DNA from: JAGRKR01 sp041397725
GTDB taxonomy: Bacteria > Pseudomonadota > Alphaproteobacteria > Rhizobiales > Hyphomicrobiaceae
Reading direction: 5' to 3'
NCBI GenBank assembly: GCA_041397725.1
Contig: JAWKVZ010000005.1
Span: 62,001 to 126,000, forward strand
DNA: 64,000 nt
The notes under the pieces were generated by a model. It saw only the letters and a program-made list of their open reading frames with translations. It was not told the origin of the DNA and did not search any database. Below are positions 1 through 7,954 of the stretch, piece after piece; position 1 is the stretch's first letter; each line of letters opens with the position of its first letter. A program made the position numbers and the translations under genes.

Positions 1-1
1 T

Positions 2-2182
2 GCCCTCGGCGTCATGTACATGAGCGGGCAGAGCATCAACATGGTGTCCATGTTCGGGCTCATCATGATGCTCGGCATCGTGGTCGATGACGCCATCGTC
101 GTCGGCGAGGATATCGCCTCGCGCCTTGACCAGGGTGTGCCGCGCACGATGGCAGCCGAGCAAGGCGCCTGGCGCATGGTGGCGCCGGTCACCGCGTCGT
201 CGCTGACGACGATGGCTGCCTTCCTGCCCATCCTGTTCATCGGCGATCGGCTCGGCGACATCATGCGCGCCATTCCGCTGGTGGTCATTGCCGTGCTGCT
301 GGCCAGCCTGATCGAGTGCTTCCTGATTCTGCCGGCCCACCTTCGCCATGGTCTCGGGCGCTGGACGAAGCCAGGTCGCCTGAGGGCAGCCTTCGACCGC
401 GGCTTCGATCGATTCCGCGACGGGCCTTTCCGCAGGTTCGTCGCCTTCACGTTCCGCTGGCGCTACATCACGCTCGGCACGATGCTGGCGGCGTTGATCG
501 TCTCGTTCGGCATGGTCGCGGGCGGGCGCGTCGGCTTCAATTTCTTCCCATCGCCCGAGCCTGAGAATCTGACCGCACAGCTCGAGTTCGCCGCGGGCAT
601 GCCGCGCGACGAGCAGAAGCTCGCGGTCGTCGCGGTCGAGCAGGCACTGCGCCGCGCCGAGCGCAAACTGCTCGTCGAGCTCTACAGGAAGAGGGGGCTC
701 GAGCCGCCACCCGAGCGCCGCGCCACGGATCGGGACGGCGGCAGCACGGCTTTGGAGCAGAGCCTGTTCGATATCGTACGTCAATCGCTGCGCGGCATCT
801 TCGGCGGCAACGAGATTGCGCTCGAGCGGCGGCTCGTCGAGGTGAGTTTCGCCGTGCTCGGCCAGTCTGGCCGCAGCCAGGGCGACAATGTCGCCGAAAT
901 CGAGGTGCAGCTGACGCCGAGCGAGGAGCGGAACATCCAGACGCGGCTCATCGTGGCGGCCTGGTACCGTGAGTTGCCGAAGATCGCCGGACTGGAGCGC
1001 ATCGCCATCCTCGGGCGCCGTGGCGGGCCGCCAGGGCGCGACATCGACGTGTGGCTGCAGGATGCGCCCATCGAAGTGCTGAAAAAGGCGGCGGAGGAGC
1101 TGAAGCAGGCGCTGACCGGCTATCCCGGCGTCACCGCCATCGCGGACGACCTGCCCTACGGCAAGCGCGAGCTGGTGCTGGAGCTGACGCCGCGGGGCAG
1201 CGCACTCGGCTTCACGAGCCAGAGCGTCGGGCTGCAGGTCCGCAACGCCTTCGACGGCGCTATCGCCACCCGGTTCGCGCGGGGCGACGAGGAGGTCACC
1301 GTGCGCGTGCTGCGGGACCAGGAAGCCGGCGGCATTGCCGGCCTGTCGGCTCTTTATCTGGTGAGTCCGACGGGGGAGCGCGTGCCGCTGACGGAGGTCG
1401 TCGCCATCCGCGAGAAGGCCGGCTTTTCAATCGTCCAGCGGCGCGACGGGTCCCGCACGGTCTCGGTCACCGCCGATATAGATTCAACCCAGACCAGCAT
1501 CGGTGCCGTGCTCGGCAGCCTCGATGCCACGGTCATGCCGCAGCTCGTCGCGAAGTACGGACTGAAGTATCGCTTCAAGGGGCGTGACGAGGAGCGCGCC
1601 AAGTCGTTTCGCGACCTCAAATCGGGGGCGTTGCTGGCCCTGGCGCTGATCTACATCGTGCTGGCCTGGGTCTTCAGCAGCTATTGGCGGCCATTCAACG
1701 TGCTGCTGATCGTGCCGTTCGGCATCATGGGCGCATTCTACGGCCACTACATCATGGGAGCGGACCTGTCGATCGTCAGCATGATCGGCCTGTTGGGGCT
1801 GTCGGGCATTCTGGTCAACGATTCGATCGTGCTCGTCGACCAGGTCGACCGGCGGCTCGCGAGCGGCGATACGATCGCGGAGGCGGCGATTGGCGCCGCG
1901 CAGGATCGACTGCGCGCCGTGCTTCTGACGTCGCTGACGACGATCGGCGGGTTGCTGCCGCTGATGTTCGAGACGAGCCGGCAGGCTCAGTTCCTGATCC
2001 CGATGGCGATCACCATCGTCTTCGGTCTCGCCACCACGACAATTCTGGTGCTGGTACTGCAACCGGCCTTCGTCGGCATCGGCGGCGACATCGCCAGGGT
2101 TCTGCGCGCGTTTCGCACGCACGTTCTCGGTTTCCGTCCTCCGCCGTCGCGTCCGCAGGCGGGGGCGATGCCGGCGGAGTAG
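2..2182 (+). CDS. RND efflux transporter permease (5'-truncated)
   Basis: C-terminal 726 residues of an inner-membrane resistance-nodulation-division pump of the AcrB/HAE1 family, which uses the proton gradient to expel drugs or other small molecules through a tripartite complex. The reading frame is already open at the window edge, so about 300 N-terminal residues are missing. The TM4 motif GIVVDDAIVVGED carries the two aspartates of the proton relay. In TM10 the segment LSGILVNDSIVLVD stands where AcrB has its relay lysine, so that lysine is replaced, as in a recognised RND subgroup. The periplasmic part holds an extra charged stretch around residues 220-265, longer than in AcrB. The adaptor gene would lie upstream, outside the window. 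The substrate cannot be told. Confidence 0.93.
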   Translation, partial: ALGVMYMSGQSINMVSMFGLIMMLGIVVDDAIVVGEDIASRLDQGVPRTMAAEQGAWRMVAPVTASSLTTMAAFLPILFIGDRLGDIMRAIPLVVIAVLLASLIECFLILPAHLRHGLGRWTKPGRLRAAFDRGFDRFRDGPFRRFVAFTFRWRYITLGTMLAALIVSFGMVAGGRVGFNFFPSPEPENLTAQLEFAAGMPRDEQKLAVVAVEQALRRAERKLLVELYRKRGLEPPPERRATDRDGGSTALEQSLFDIVRQSLRGIFGGNEIALERRLVEVSFAVLGQSGRSQGDNVAEIEVQLTPSEERNIQTRLIVAAWYRELPKIAGLERIAILGRRGGPPGRDIDVWLQDAPIEVLKKAAEELKQALTGYPGVTAIADDLPYGKRELVLELTPRGSALGFTSQSVGLQVRNAFDGAIATRFARGDEEVTVRVLRDQEAGGIAGLSALYLVSPTGERVPLTEVVAIREKAGFSIVQRRDGSRTVSVTADIDSTQTSIGAVLGSLDATVMPQLVAKYGLKYRFKGRDEERAKSFRDLKSGALLALALIYIVLAWVFSSYWRPFNVLLIVPFGIMGAFYGHYIMGADLSIVSMIGLLGLSGILVNDSIVLVDQVDRRLASGDTIAEAAIGAAQDRLRAVLLTSLTTIGGLLPLMFETSRQAQFLIPMAITIVFGLATTTILVLVLQPAFVGIGGDIARVLRAFRTHVLGFRPPPSRPQAGAMPAE

Positions 2183-2200
2183 GCGGGCGCACGCCTCGCC
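2182..2200. terminator. Possible hairpin between convergent genes
   Basis: A GC-rich imperfect inverted repeat, about 8 bp per arm with one bulge, starts at the RND stop codon and ends before the stop of the oppositely oriented ATPase gene. There is no T-tract, so a terminator role is only suggested by position. Confidence 0.3.
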
Positions 2201-2227
2201 GGCATGCGCCTCAGCCGGAGCTCCCCC

Positions 2228-5200
2228 TCAAGCCCACTTGCGGTCGAACAGGCCGAGCTGCTTCTCGTCGTAGCCCTTGGTCTCGCGTGCAAGCTGCTCG
2301 ATGCGGTCGAAGGGCACCTGCTCGGCGTTGATCATCGAGCGCTGGGCCTTCATGGGCCGCACCTTGCCTTCCTGCACGAGATGGAACTCGCCCACGGTCT
2401 GGCCGGGTAGGACGCTTGCCGGATCGAGGCCGCTCTCGGACTGGAACGCGGCGCGCAGCTTGCGCAGTGCCGTGTCTTCACGCACGCGGCCGATGAACCA
2501 GGACGTGATCTGGTCGCGCGACTTGTAGTCGAGGTCGCCGGGCGACTGCGTTGCCAGGACCAGGCCGAGACCGGCCGAGCGCGCCCGCTTGAGCAGGCTC
2601 TGCAGCGGCTCTGCGGTCGCGGGCTTGGCGTTGGCGGGGATGTAGAGATCCGCCTCGTCGAACATGACCACGGCCTGCAACTCGTCGTTCGGATTGCGCT
2701 GACAGAACCGCAGGGCCTCCGAGAGGAACTGGGAGACCCAGAACAGGATGTTCTCGTTGTCGCCGAGGAAGCCCGTGTAGATGATCGAAAGTCGCGTGCG
2801 GTTCGGCCGGGCGAAGCGGCCCAGGCCGAGCAGAGACTCCATGCGCAGAGATTCACCGCCGCCCTCGAACAGCGCCGCGTTGCGGTGGCGCAGCGAGTCG
2901 AGCTGAGCGACCAGGTCCCGCCGGATCTTGCCGGACGGGTCCATGCGCTGCGTGTGATCGGACAACTCGGGGTCCTCGTCCTCGAGCAGCAGGATGAGAT
3001 CGCCGAGCGTGACCTCGGCATTGGAGCGCGCGCCGAGGATCTTGAGGGCGACCGAAAGCACGCCGCTCTGGCGCTGATGCGTCGCCGAGTTCTTGAGGTG
3101 CAGCATGTCGCCGAGCGCGGCCGCGGAGAGATTGGCGAGCAGTTGCTGCTCATGCTCCGGCAGCTCGCGGATGCCGTTCGGAAGCAGCGTGATGGAAATC
3201 GGCCGTCCCGAGCCTCTGCCCGGCGTATAGACCGCTACGTCGATGGCATCGCCGAGCTTCTCGCGCTCGGCCCAGCGATCCGACGCCTCTCCGTCCTGGA
3301 CGCGCCAGACGTCTGGGTTGGCGTAGCTGCACAGATCGCCCTTGCGATCGATCAGTACGACGGGCGTGCCGCGCAGCAGCAGTTGCTCGATGAGGCTCAG
3401 CGCGAGCGTCGTCTTGCCCGAGCCGGAGCCACCGAGCACGGCGGCATGGCGCTTCAGCACGCTCTTGGTCAGGACCACGGGCGCGCGGGCCGGGCCGATC
3501 ATGTGGCCGGCATAGAGGCTGTCGGCGAAGCTGACGCCGGCACCGTCCCAGACGGCGAGAGGCAGCTCGGGGGTCACCTCGTCGGCAGGCTCGCTAGCAG
3601 GCGCTTCGGCGTCGCTCAGCGGGGTCGTCTCCGCGTCAGCGGCGGCGGGCTCCTGGCTCGGCCAGCCGGCGTCGGCGTCCGGACGCGCCGCCGGTGCTTC
3701 ATCGGCCGCGCTCGGCGCCGGCCGGGTGCCGTTGGCGGCAGCCGGGCGCGCGTGGAGATCGAGCCTGAGGACCTGAACGAGAGACGGCAGCGACGACAGG
3801 AGCTTGGCGTTCGCGAGCCAGCTCGCAAAGCCGGGCTCATGGCCGTGCCGCGCCTCGAAGGTGCGCACGTTCATCATGCGCTCCCATTCGTGGATCGGCA
3901 CGACGAGCCCGCGCCCGCCCTCGGTCAGGAACTTGCGGTAGGCCTGGGCCGTCTGGTTCTTCTTGTTCGGCGGGAAGTTGGAGGCCCTGAGCATGATCGG
4001 CATCTTGCCGCGATCGGCCTGCAGGACTTTGTCGAGCTGACGCTTGAACGCGCCACCCTGGGTGCTGCGATTGCAGATGTAGAGTCGCGACTCGTACGTC
4101 TGGCCCGTGCGGAAACGCGCCACGACGTCAGCCGCCGAGACCTCGCCCGAGGTTGCCACCGACTTGACGGAGACGTCGGCGAGGCCGCCAAGCTCTTCGC
4201 CGGCGAGCGCGATGGCGCCCGTCAGCACGTCCATGAGCTCCTGCTCGTCGGTCGGGATCTCCGCCTCGCTCTCCTGGAGGAAGCGCTCCCACTGCGCGCG
4301 GAAGTCGGCGGCTTCTTCTTCACCGGGTGCCAGGGCCGCGGCCAGCATGTTGATGAGGCTGTTGTCGGAATCGGCCGAGTCGTCGCCGTCGCTGTGCCGC
4401 TCCTTGATGCGGGAGTAGGCGTGCTCGAGCAGGCGCCGCGTCGAAAGCCCGGCGAACTCGTCGAAGAAATCCGGTCCGAACAGCGCCTCGGCGTCCGCCG
4501 CGTCGGCGTCCGTCTGCATCGCCAGCCGCTTTTCGATGATCAGGCGCGCCTCTTCGGCCGTTCGCGTCTCTGCCAGCAGCACGGGGCCCGACTTCTCGAT
4601 GCGATCGATGTAGGACTGGGCCAGCGAAGCCCGCGCATCGGCGTAGAAGTCGCCGAGGCAGGAGATGATGACGATCGAGGTGGGGACGCGGTTGGCGATC
4701 TGGATGAGGTCGCGCACCGCCTTCTGGAAGCGGTCGTTGGCGTCGGAGAAGAAGCGCAGATCCTCGACCTGGTCGATGCAGAACACGAGCGAGGCGCGGT
4801 CGACGATCCACATGAGACGGCCGAGCGATTCGATGATCTCGAAGGCGCGTCCTTCGCCGTCGTTGGGATCGAGCGCCGCCACCATCTCCTGCGACAACTC
4901 GTTGAGCGAACGGCCATAGAGGTATTGGCGCACACGCTGGTCGATGCGCGGGTCGCTGCGCTGGAGGTAGAGCAACGCGCGGATGATGTTGACGTCCAGA
5001 TCGGACTCCGCGAACGCCGGGCTCGCGACGATGTCGTCGGCGAGTTCCATGACGAGTCGGGCCAGGGCCGGGGGCTCCATGGCGGCTTCGCGCAGGCGCT
5101 CGAGGGTCTTGGGATCGACCGTTTCAGCCGCGTCCACGAGCCTCGCGGTGAGCCGCGAGAGGCCGCTGTCGCTGCCACCGTCCGGGCTGTAGGGCTTCTC

Positions 5201-5557
5201 GAGCGAGCTGACCAGCCGGCGCAGGAAGTAATCGGCATAGTTGGCGATGTCGGGCGACATCTGGGCATAGCCGAAATAGGCTTGGCCCTGACGATGCGCC
5301 TCGGTGCGCAGGGCGCGGATCAGGTGCGTCTTGCCGGCGCCCGACTGGCCGTGAAAGAGCAGCATGCGCGCCTGCCCGCCGCCGGCCCTGTCGCTGCGGA
5401 TGGCGGTGAGGACGGTGCGGAACTTCTCGCGCGCCTTCACGTGCACAGCCTCGACATCCATGGGATCGGCCTGCCAGACGTCGGCTTCCCAAGTGATGCT
5501 GTGCTCGAAGGCGGACGGCACCTGCTCCGCTCCGGCCGGCATGTCTGCTTCGCTCAT
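2228..5557 (-). CDS. Tandem ATPase: AAA-like domain plus HerA/FtsK-like domain
   Basis: A predicted 1109-aa cytoplasmic protein with two P-loop modules. The first has Walker A GQSGAGKT at residues 70-77 and a Walker B-like LVFCIDQ near 257-263, as in ORC/KAP-type AAA ATPases. A region at about 480-600 is of unknown fold and is followed by a disordered Ala/Pro/Glu linker (600-665). The second module has Walker A GGSGSGKT at 709-716, Walker B VVMFDEAD near 963-970 and a sensor-like ATQSPGDLD near 1002, typical of HerA/FtsK DNA translocases (DUF87). I chose the inner ATG because GGGGA lies just upstream; an in-frame ATG at 5581 adds 8 residues. It follows the 362-aa gene in one operon. DNA translocation or phage defence is inference; no nuclease motif is obvious. 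Confidence 0.85.
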   Translation of the reverse strand: MSEADMPAGAEQVPSAFEHSITWEADVWQADPMDVEAVHVKAREKFRTVLTAIRSDRAGGGQARMLLFHGQSGAGKTHLIRALRTEAHRQGQAYFGYAQMSPDIANYADYFLRRLVSSLEKPYSPDGGSDSGLSRLTARLVDAAETVDPKTLERLREAAMEPPALARLVMELADDIVASPAFAESDLDVNIIRALLYLQRSDPRIDQRVRQYLYGRSLNELSQEMVAALDPNDGEGRAFEIIESLGRLMWIVDRASLVFCIDQVEDLRFFSDANDRFQKAVRDLIQIANRVPTSIVIISCLGDFYADARASLAQSYIDRIEKSGPVLLAETRTAEEARLIIEKRLAMQTDADAADAEALFGPDFFDEFAGLSTRRLLEHAYSRIKERHSDGDDSADSDNSLINMLAAALAPGEEEAADFRAQWERFLQESEAEIPTDEQELMDVLTGAIALAGEELGGLADVSVKSVATSGEVSAADVVARFRTGQTYESRLYICNRSTQGGAFKRQLDKVLQADRGKMPIMLRASNFPPNKKNQTAQAYRKFLTEGGRGLVVPIHEWERMMNVRTFEARHGHEPGFASWLANAKLLSSLPSLVQVLRLDLHARPAAANGTRPAPSAADEAPAARPDADAGWPSQEPAAADAETTPLSDAEAPASEPADEVTPELPLAVWDGAGVSFADSLYAGHMIGPARAPVVLTKSVLKRHAAVLGGSGSGKTTLALSLIEQLLLRGTPVVLIDRKGDLCSYANPDVWRVQDGEASDRWAEREKLGDAIDVAVYTPGRGSGRPISITLLPNGIRELPEHEQQLLANLSAAALGDMLHLKNSATHQRQSGVLSVALKILGARSNAEVTLGDLILLLEDEDPELSDHTQRMDPSGKIRRDLVAQLDSLRHRNAALFEGGGESLRMESLLGLGRFARPNRTRLSIIYTGFLGDNENILFWVSQFLSEALRFCQRNPNDELQAVVMFDEADLYIPANAKPATAEPLQSLLKRARSAGLGLVLATQSPGDLDYKSRDQITSWFIGRVREDTALRKLRAAFQSESGLDPASVLPGQTVGEFHLVQEGKVRPMKAQRSMINAEQVPFDRIEQLARETKGYDEKQLGLFDRKWA

Positions 5558-5586
5558 CGTTCCCCGCTTGTCCAATGTCATCCGGC

Positions 5587-6675
5587 CTAGTTCAGGATGC
5601 GGATGTAGTGCCAGACCACGTTCTTGTAGGCGATGGCCGAAGCTTGCAGCTCAGCAAGGAGCTGTTTGTCCTTGAGGTCGGCATTGGCGAGTGTGATGTG
5701 TCCCACCCTGTGCGCCTCTGTCAGCATGCACTTGAACTCGATCTCGCTCAGCGCCCAGCTTGGCCGCTCGGCCTTGACGGAACGCCAGACGCGCGAAATG
5801 AGCGCCTTGCGATCGCCTGCCCAGCCTTCGGCCGCCGGACGCGCCAGGGTCAGCACCTCGCTCGCGAACGTCTTGAGGTCGGGCCGGCCTTTCGGCGGCG
5901 TCGTTCTCGCTGTGATGGCTTGCTCGACCGGCTTGGCCTTGGATGCGCTTGCCGACTCGCCGTCATGTACAAGCGGAACGGTGAGGAGGCGAAGCAGGAT
6001 GGCGCGCCTGAGGGCGGCGAGATCGGTGCCGTTGGCCCCGACCTGCTCGGCGGCCAGCTCGGCGATGAGCCGGCGGTCGGTGCCGAAGTCCTTGGGCGTT
6101 CGGGAAAGCTGGCCCGCCAGCAGGCGTCCGGCCTTGCCCGACAGCCCTTTGCCCGAGCCGAGCCGGCTCTTGAGCTGATTGCCGAAAGCGCGGTCGAGCG
6201 CGACGACGGCCAGGGCATTGCGCAGGCGAGCCGGAGTCGGAACGCCCTTGAACGACAGCGAGAAGGCGCTGACGAGAATCCGCGCGCGGAGCCGTTCGGC
6301 GTTGGCGAGGCCCTTGAGCTTGACCGCGCTCTCCTTCTCGATGCCGAGGGTCTTGGCGATCAGGCGGATGTCGCGCAGCTCAGGCCATGGCCCGATCTCA
6401 AGCGGGTCCATTCCGAGGTAGGCCGCAGCCGCTTTCCGGCCGGCGCCGTTGGCGGCCAGCATCCTGGCGTCGCCCTCGACGAGACCGTCGCGCACGGCGG
6501 AGGCCACCGCTTCCGTGAGGTGGCGTCGCCACTCGCCCTGACCGACCACCGGTGCGACGAGTGGAAAGAGGTCGTCGCTGACGGCGCCGATGGGCAGCCC
6601 ATCAGCGCGCGCAGCGGCGACGCGTAGAAGCGCCACGGATCGCAGTGCCACCGTATTCAAGGCCGCCGCTCGCAT
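5587..6675 (-). CDS. Uncharacterised partner of the tandem ATPase, winged-helix-like
   Basis: A 362-aa soluble protein I do not recognise. By eye, residues about 10-95 read like a winged helix (helices, then a 'DGLVEGDARMLAANGAG' wing-like stretch). Residues about 275-362 read like a second one, ending in an aromatic-rich tail (NVVWHYIRILN). The middle is helical and basic, including KSRLGSGKGLSGKAGR. There are no membrane segments and no catalytic motif I can name. It is the first gene of the pair; its stop lies 29 bp before the ATPase start (5 bp before the upstream alternative start), so the two are co-transcribed. A DNA-binding or loading role for the ATPase is plausible but inferred. Confidence 0.75.
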   Translation of the reverse strand: MRAAALNTVALRSVALLRVAAARADGLPIGAVSDDLFPLVAPVVGQGEWRRHLTEAVASAVRDGLVEGDARMLAANGAGRKAAAAYLGMDPLEIGPWPELRDIRLIAKTLGIEKESAVKLKGLANAERLRARILVSAFSLSFKGVPTPARLRNALAVVALDRAFGNQLKSRLGSGKGLSGKAGRLLAGQLSRTPKDFGTDRRLIAELAAEQVGANGTDLAALRRAILLRLLTVPLVHDGESASASKAKPVEQAITARTTPPKGRPDLKTFASEVLTLARPAAEGWAGDRKALISRVWRSVKAERPSWALSEIEFKCMLTEAHRVGHITLANADLKDKQLLAELQASAIAYKNVVWHYIRILN

Positions 6676-7111
6676 TGCGCGACTCCCAGTCTGATCAAAG
6701 ACGAGAATCCCTGATGCCGCAGGCTGTTAGCAGCCCGCGACGGGTCCTTCCAAGGCCCGGACGCGCGAATCACCGGTGAATCAGTCGCCATAATGGTCGA
6801 GGTGGGCCGACCTTCCAAGTGGGACGGTCCGGAAACTTGGTGCGGCGGTGCGCCTGCACCTGTCTATGCAACGGCCGGCCGGGGGCCAAATGGCCTCAAT
6901 CGGTCATCGTAGGGTCAAACTAGCGACATGTTCTTGCAGTGAAAATGACACCCATGAGACGAGGACCGGGACGCCCGCCGACCACGAGAGCATGACGATC
7001 GAGTGCAGCTTATCGGCCACTCCGTCTACCTACTAACGTTAATCGTGCGTTAACGGGTCAGGAGGATCATCAGGGGTGTGCAACCCAGGATGAAGCACGG
7101 GGAATGCAGTG
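6676..7111. promoter_or_regulatory. Divergent intergenic region
   Basis: These 436 bp separate the two-gene ATPase operon (left) from the CAP lipoprotein gene (right) and must hold both promoters. Visible elements are a 10-bp palindrome TCACCGGTGA at 6770-6779, an inverted repeat CCAAGT/ACTTGG at 6815-6840 and the CtrA box at 7039-7054. The only open frame is a 62-codon one with no ribosome binding site, which I do not believe. Confidence 0.6.
7039..7054 (+). promoter_or_regulatory. CtrA binding box
   Basis: TTAATCGTGCGTTAAC is an exact match to TTAA-N7-TTAAC, the full site of the alphaproteobacterial cell-cycle regulator CtrA. It lies 57 bp upstream of the lipoprotein ATG, in the promoter zone. 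It is the only exact match I found in the window. Confidence 0.7.
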
Positions 7112-7768
7112 ATGTTGCGTGCGTTGTGTGGGGCTCTGCTGGCGGTCTCTCTGGCCGGTTGCAGCATGGGCCCTCAACCGGTGCTCGGATTTTCCGATAC
7201 GCGCGCCGGCTCGCCTGATTTGGGTCCTTCGGCGCGGCTCGGCGGAGATGATCCGCGACCGCGTGCGCGCCGCCCCGAGCCGACCCGGACCGCGAAGTTC
7301 GATGACAAGGCCCCGAGCGGCTCGTTCGAGAAGGCGCCGCGTGGCGCGCTCTCCGACCGCGACTATTCCTCGACCCGGCTCGATCCCGAGCGGGCGCTCG
7401 TCCTCATCAACGACTATCGCCGCTCGCGTGGTCTCAAGCCCCTGCGACTGAGCGCCGAGCTCACGGCGGCCGCCAAGGCGCATTCGCGCGACCTGGCGAA
7501 GTTCGACCGCATCTCGCATTTCGGCTCGGATGGCTCCACGCCGTGGGACCGCGTCCGGCGCACGGGATACAAGCCCAGGCTGGCAGCCGAAAACGTCGGC
7601 ACGGGGCAGGTGACCATCGAGGAGGTCTTCCGCGGCTGGCGGAAGAGTCCGGGCCACGACAAGAACCTGCTCCTGGCGGATGCCGAGCAAGCAGGGATCG
7701 CCCTGGTCTATGATCCCAAGACCGAGTTCAAGACATTCTGGACGCTGGTGATCGGCACCCGCCTCTAG
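7112..7768 (+). CDS. CAP-domain (SCP/PR-1-like) lipoprotein
   Basis: A 218-aa secreted lipoprotein. The N-terminus is a signal peptide ending in the lipobox LAGC, with the lipidated cysteine at residue 17. A basic, low-complexity linker to about residue 90 precedes a CAP domain (LINDYRRSRGLKPL, then AAKAHSRDLAKF, a helix with SHFGSDGSTPWDRV, AAENVGTG, and HDKNLLLADAEQAGIA). CAP proteins of bacteria are extracytoplasmic and their biochemical role is mostly unknown. A GTG codon directly before this ATG could also start translation. The CtrA box 57 bp upstream suggests cell-cycle-timed expression, fitting an envelope or division role. It is convergent with the flippase gene. Confidence 0.88.
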   Translation: MLRALCGALLAVSLAGCSMGPQPVLGFSDTRAGSPDLGPSARLGGDDPRPRARRPEPTRTAKFDDKAPSGSFEKAPRGALSDRDYSSTRLDPERALVLINDYRRSRGLKPLRLSAELTAAAKAHSRDLAKFDRISHFGSDGSTPWDRVRRTGYKPRLAAENVGTGQVTIEEVFRGWRKSPGHDKNLLLADAEQAGIALVYDPKTEFKTFWTLVIGTRL

Positions 7769-7793
7769 GGCGCGATCGACGAAGCGCGGGACT

Positions 7794-7839
7794 CGCGACG
7801 ATGCCCCTGGTCGTCGCGCGGCCATGCAGCCCCGCATGG
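7794..7839. terminator. Two tandem hairpins between convergent genes
   Basis: The first stem is CGCGACGA/TCGTCGCG (perfect 8 bp, 9-nt loop, 7794-7818). The second is CCATGC/GCATGG (perfect 6 bp, 6-nt loop, 7822-7839). They begin 26 bp after the lipoprotein stop and precede the flippase stop, so they could end transcription from both sides. Neither has a clear T-tract. Confidence 0.42.
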
Positions 7840-7954
7840 TCCGGGAATTCAAGAAATCGACAATTACAACTGGGATTTGAATGGACCTGCGCCCGGTCGC
7901 TGGTCGCTGGCGCCGGTGCGTCGCCAGCGTCGACGCGGCTGCCGCGATGAGTTC

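Noticed and set aside
2885..5590. Open frame of 901 codons on the plus strand
   Set aside because: It lies wholly opposite the tandem ATPase gene, is rich in Arg/Glu/Gly repeats typical of a GC-codon shadow, and has no motif.
6848..7036. 62-codon open frame before the CAP lipoprotein gene
   Set aside because: It lacks a ribosome binding site and any recognisable feature, and it overlaps the promoter area.
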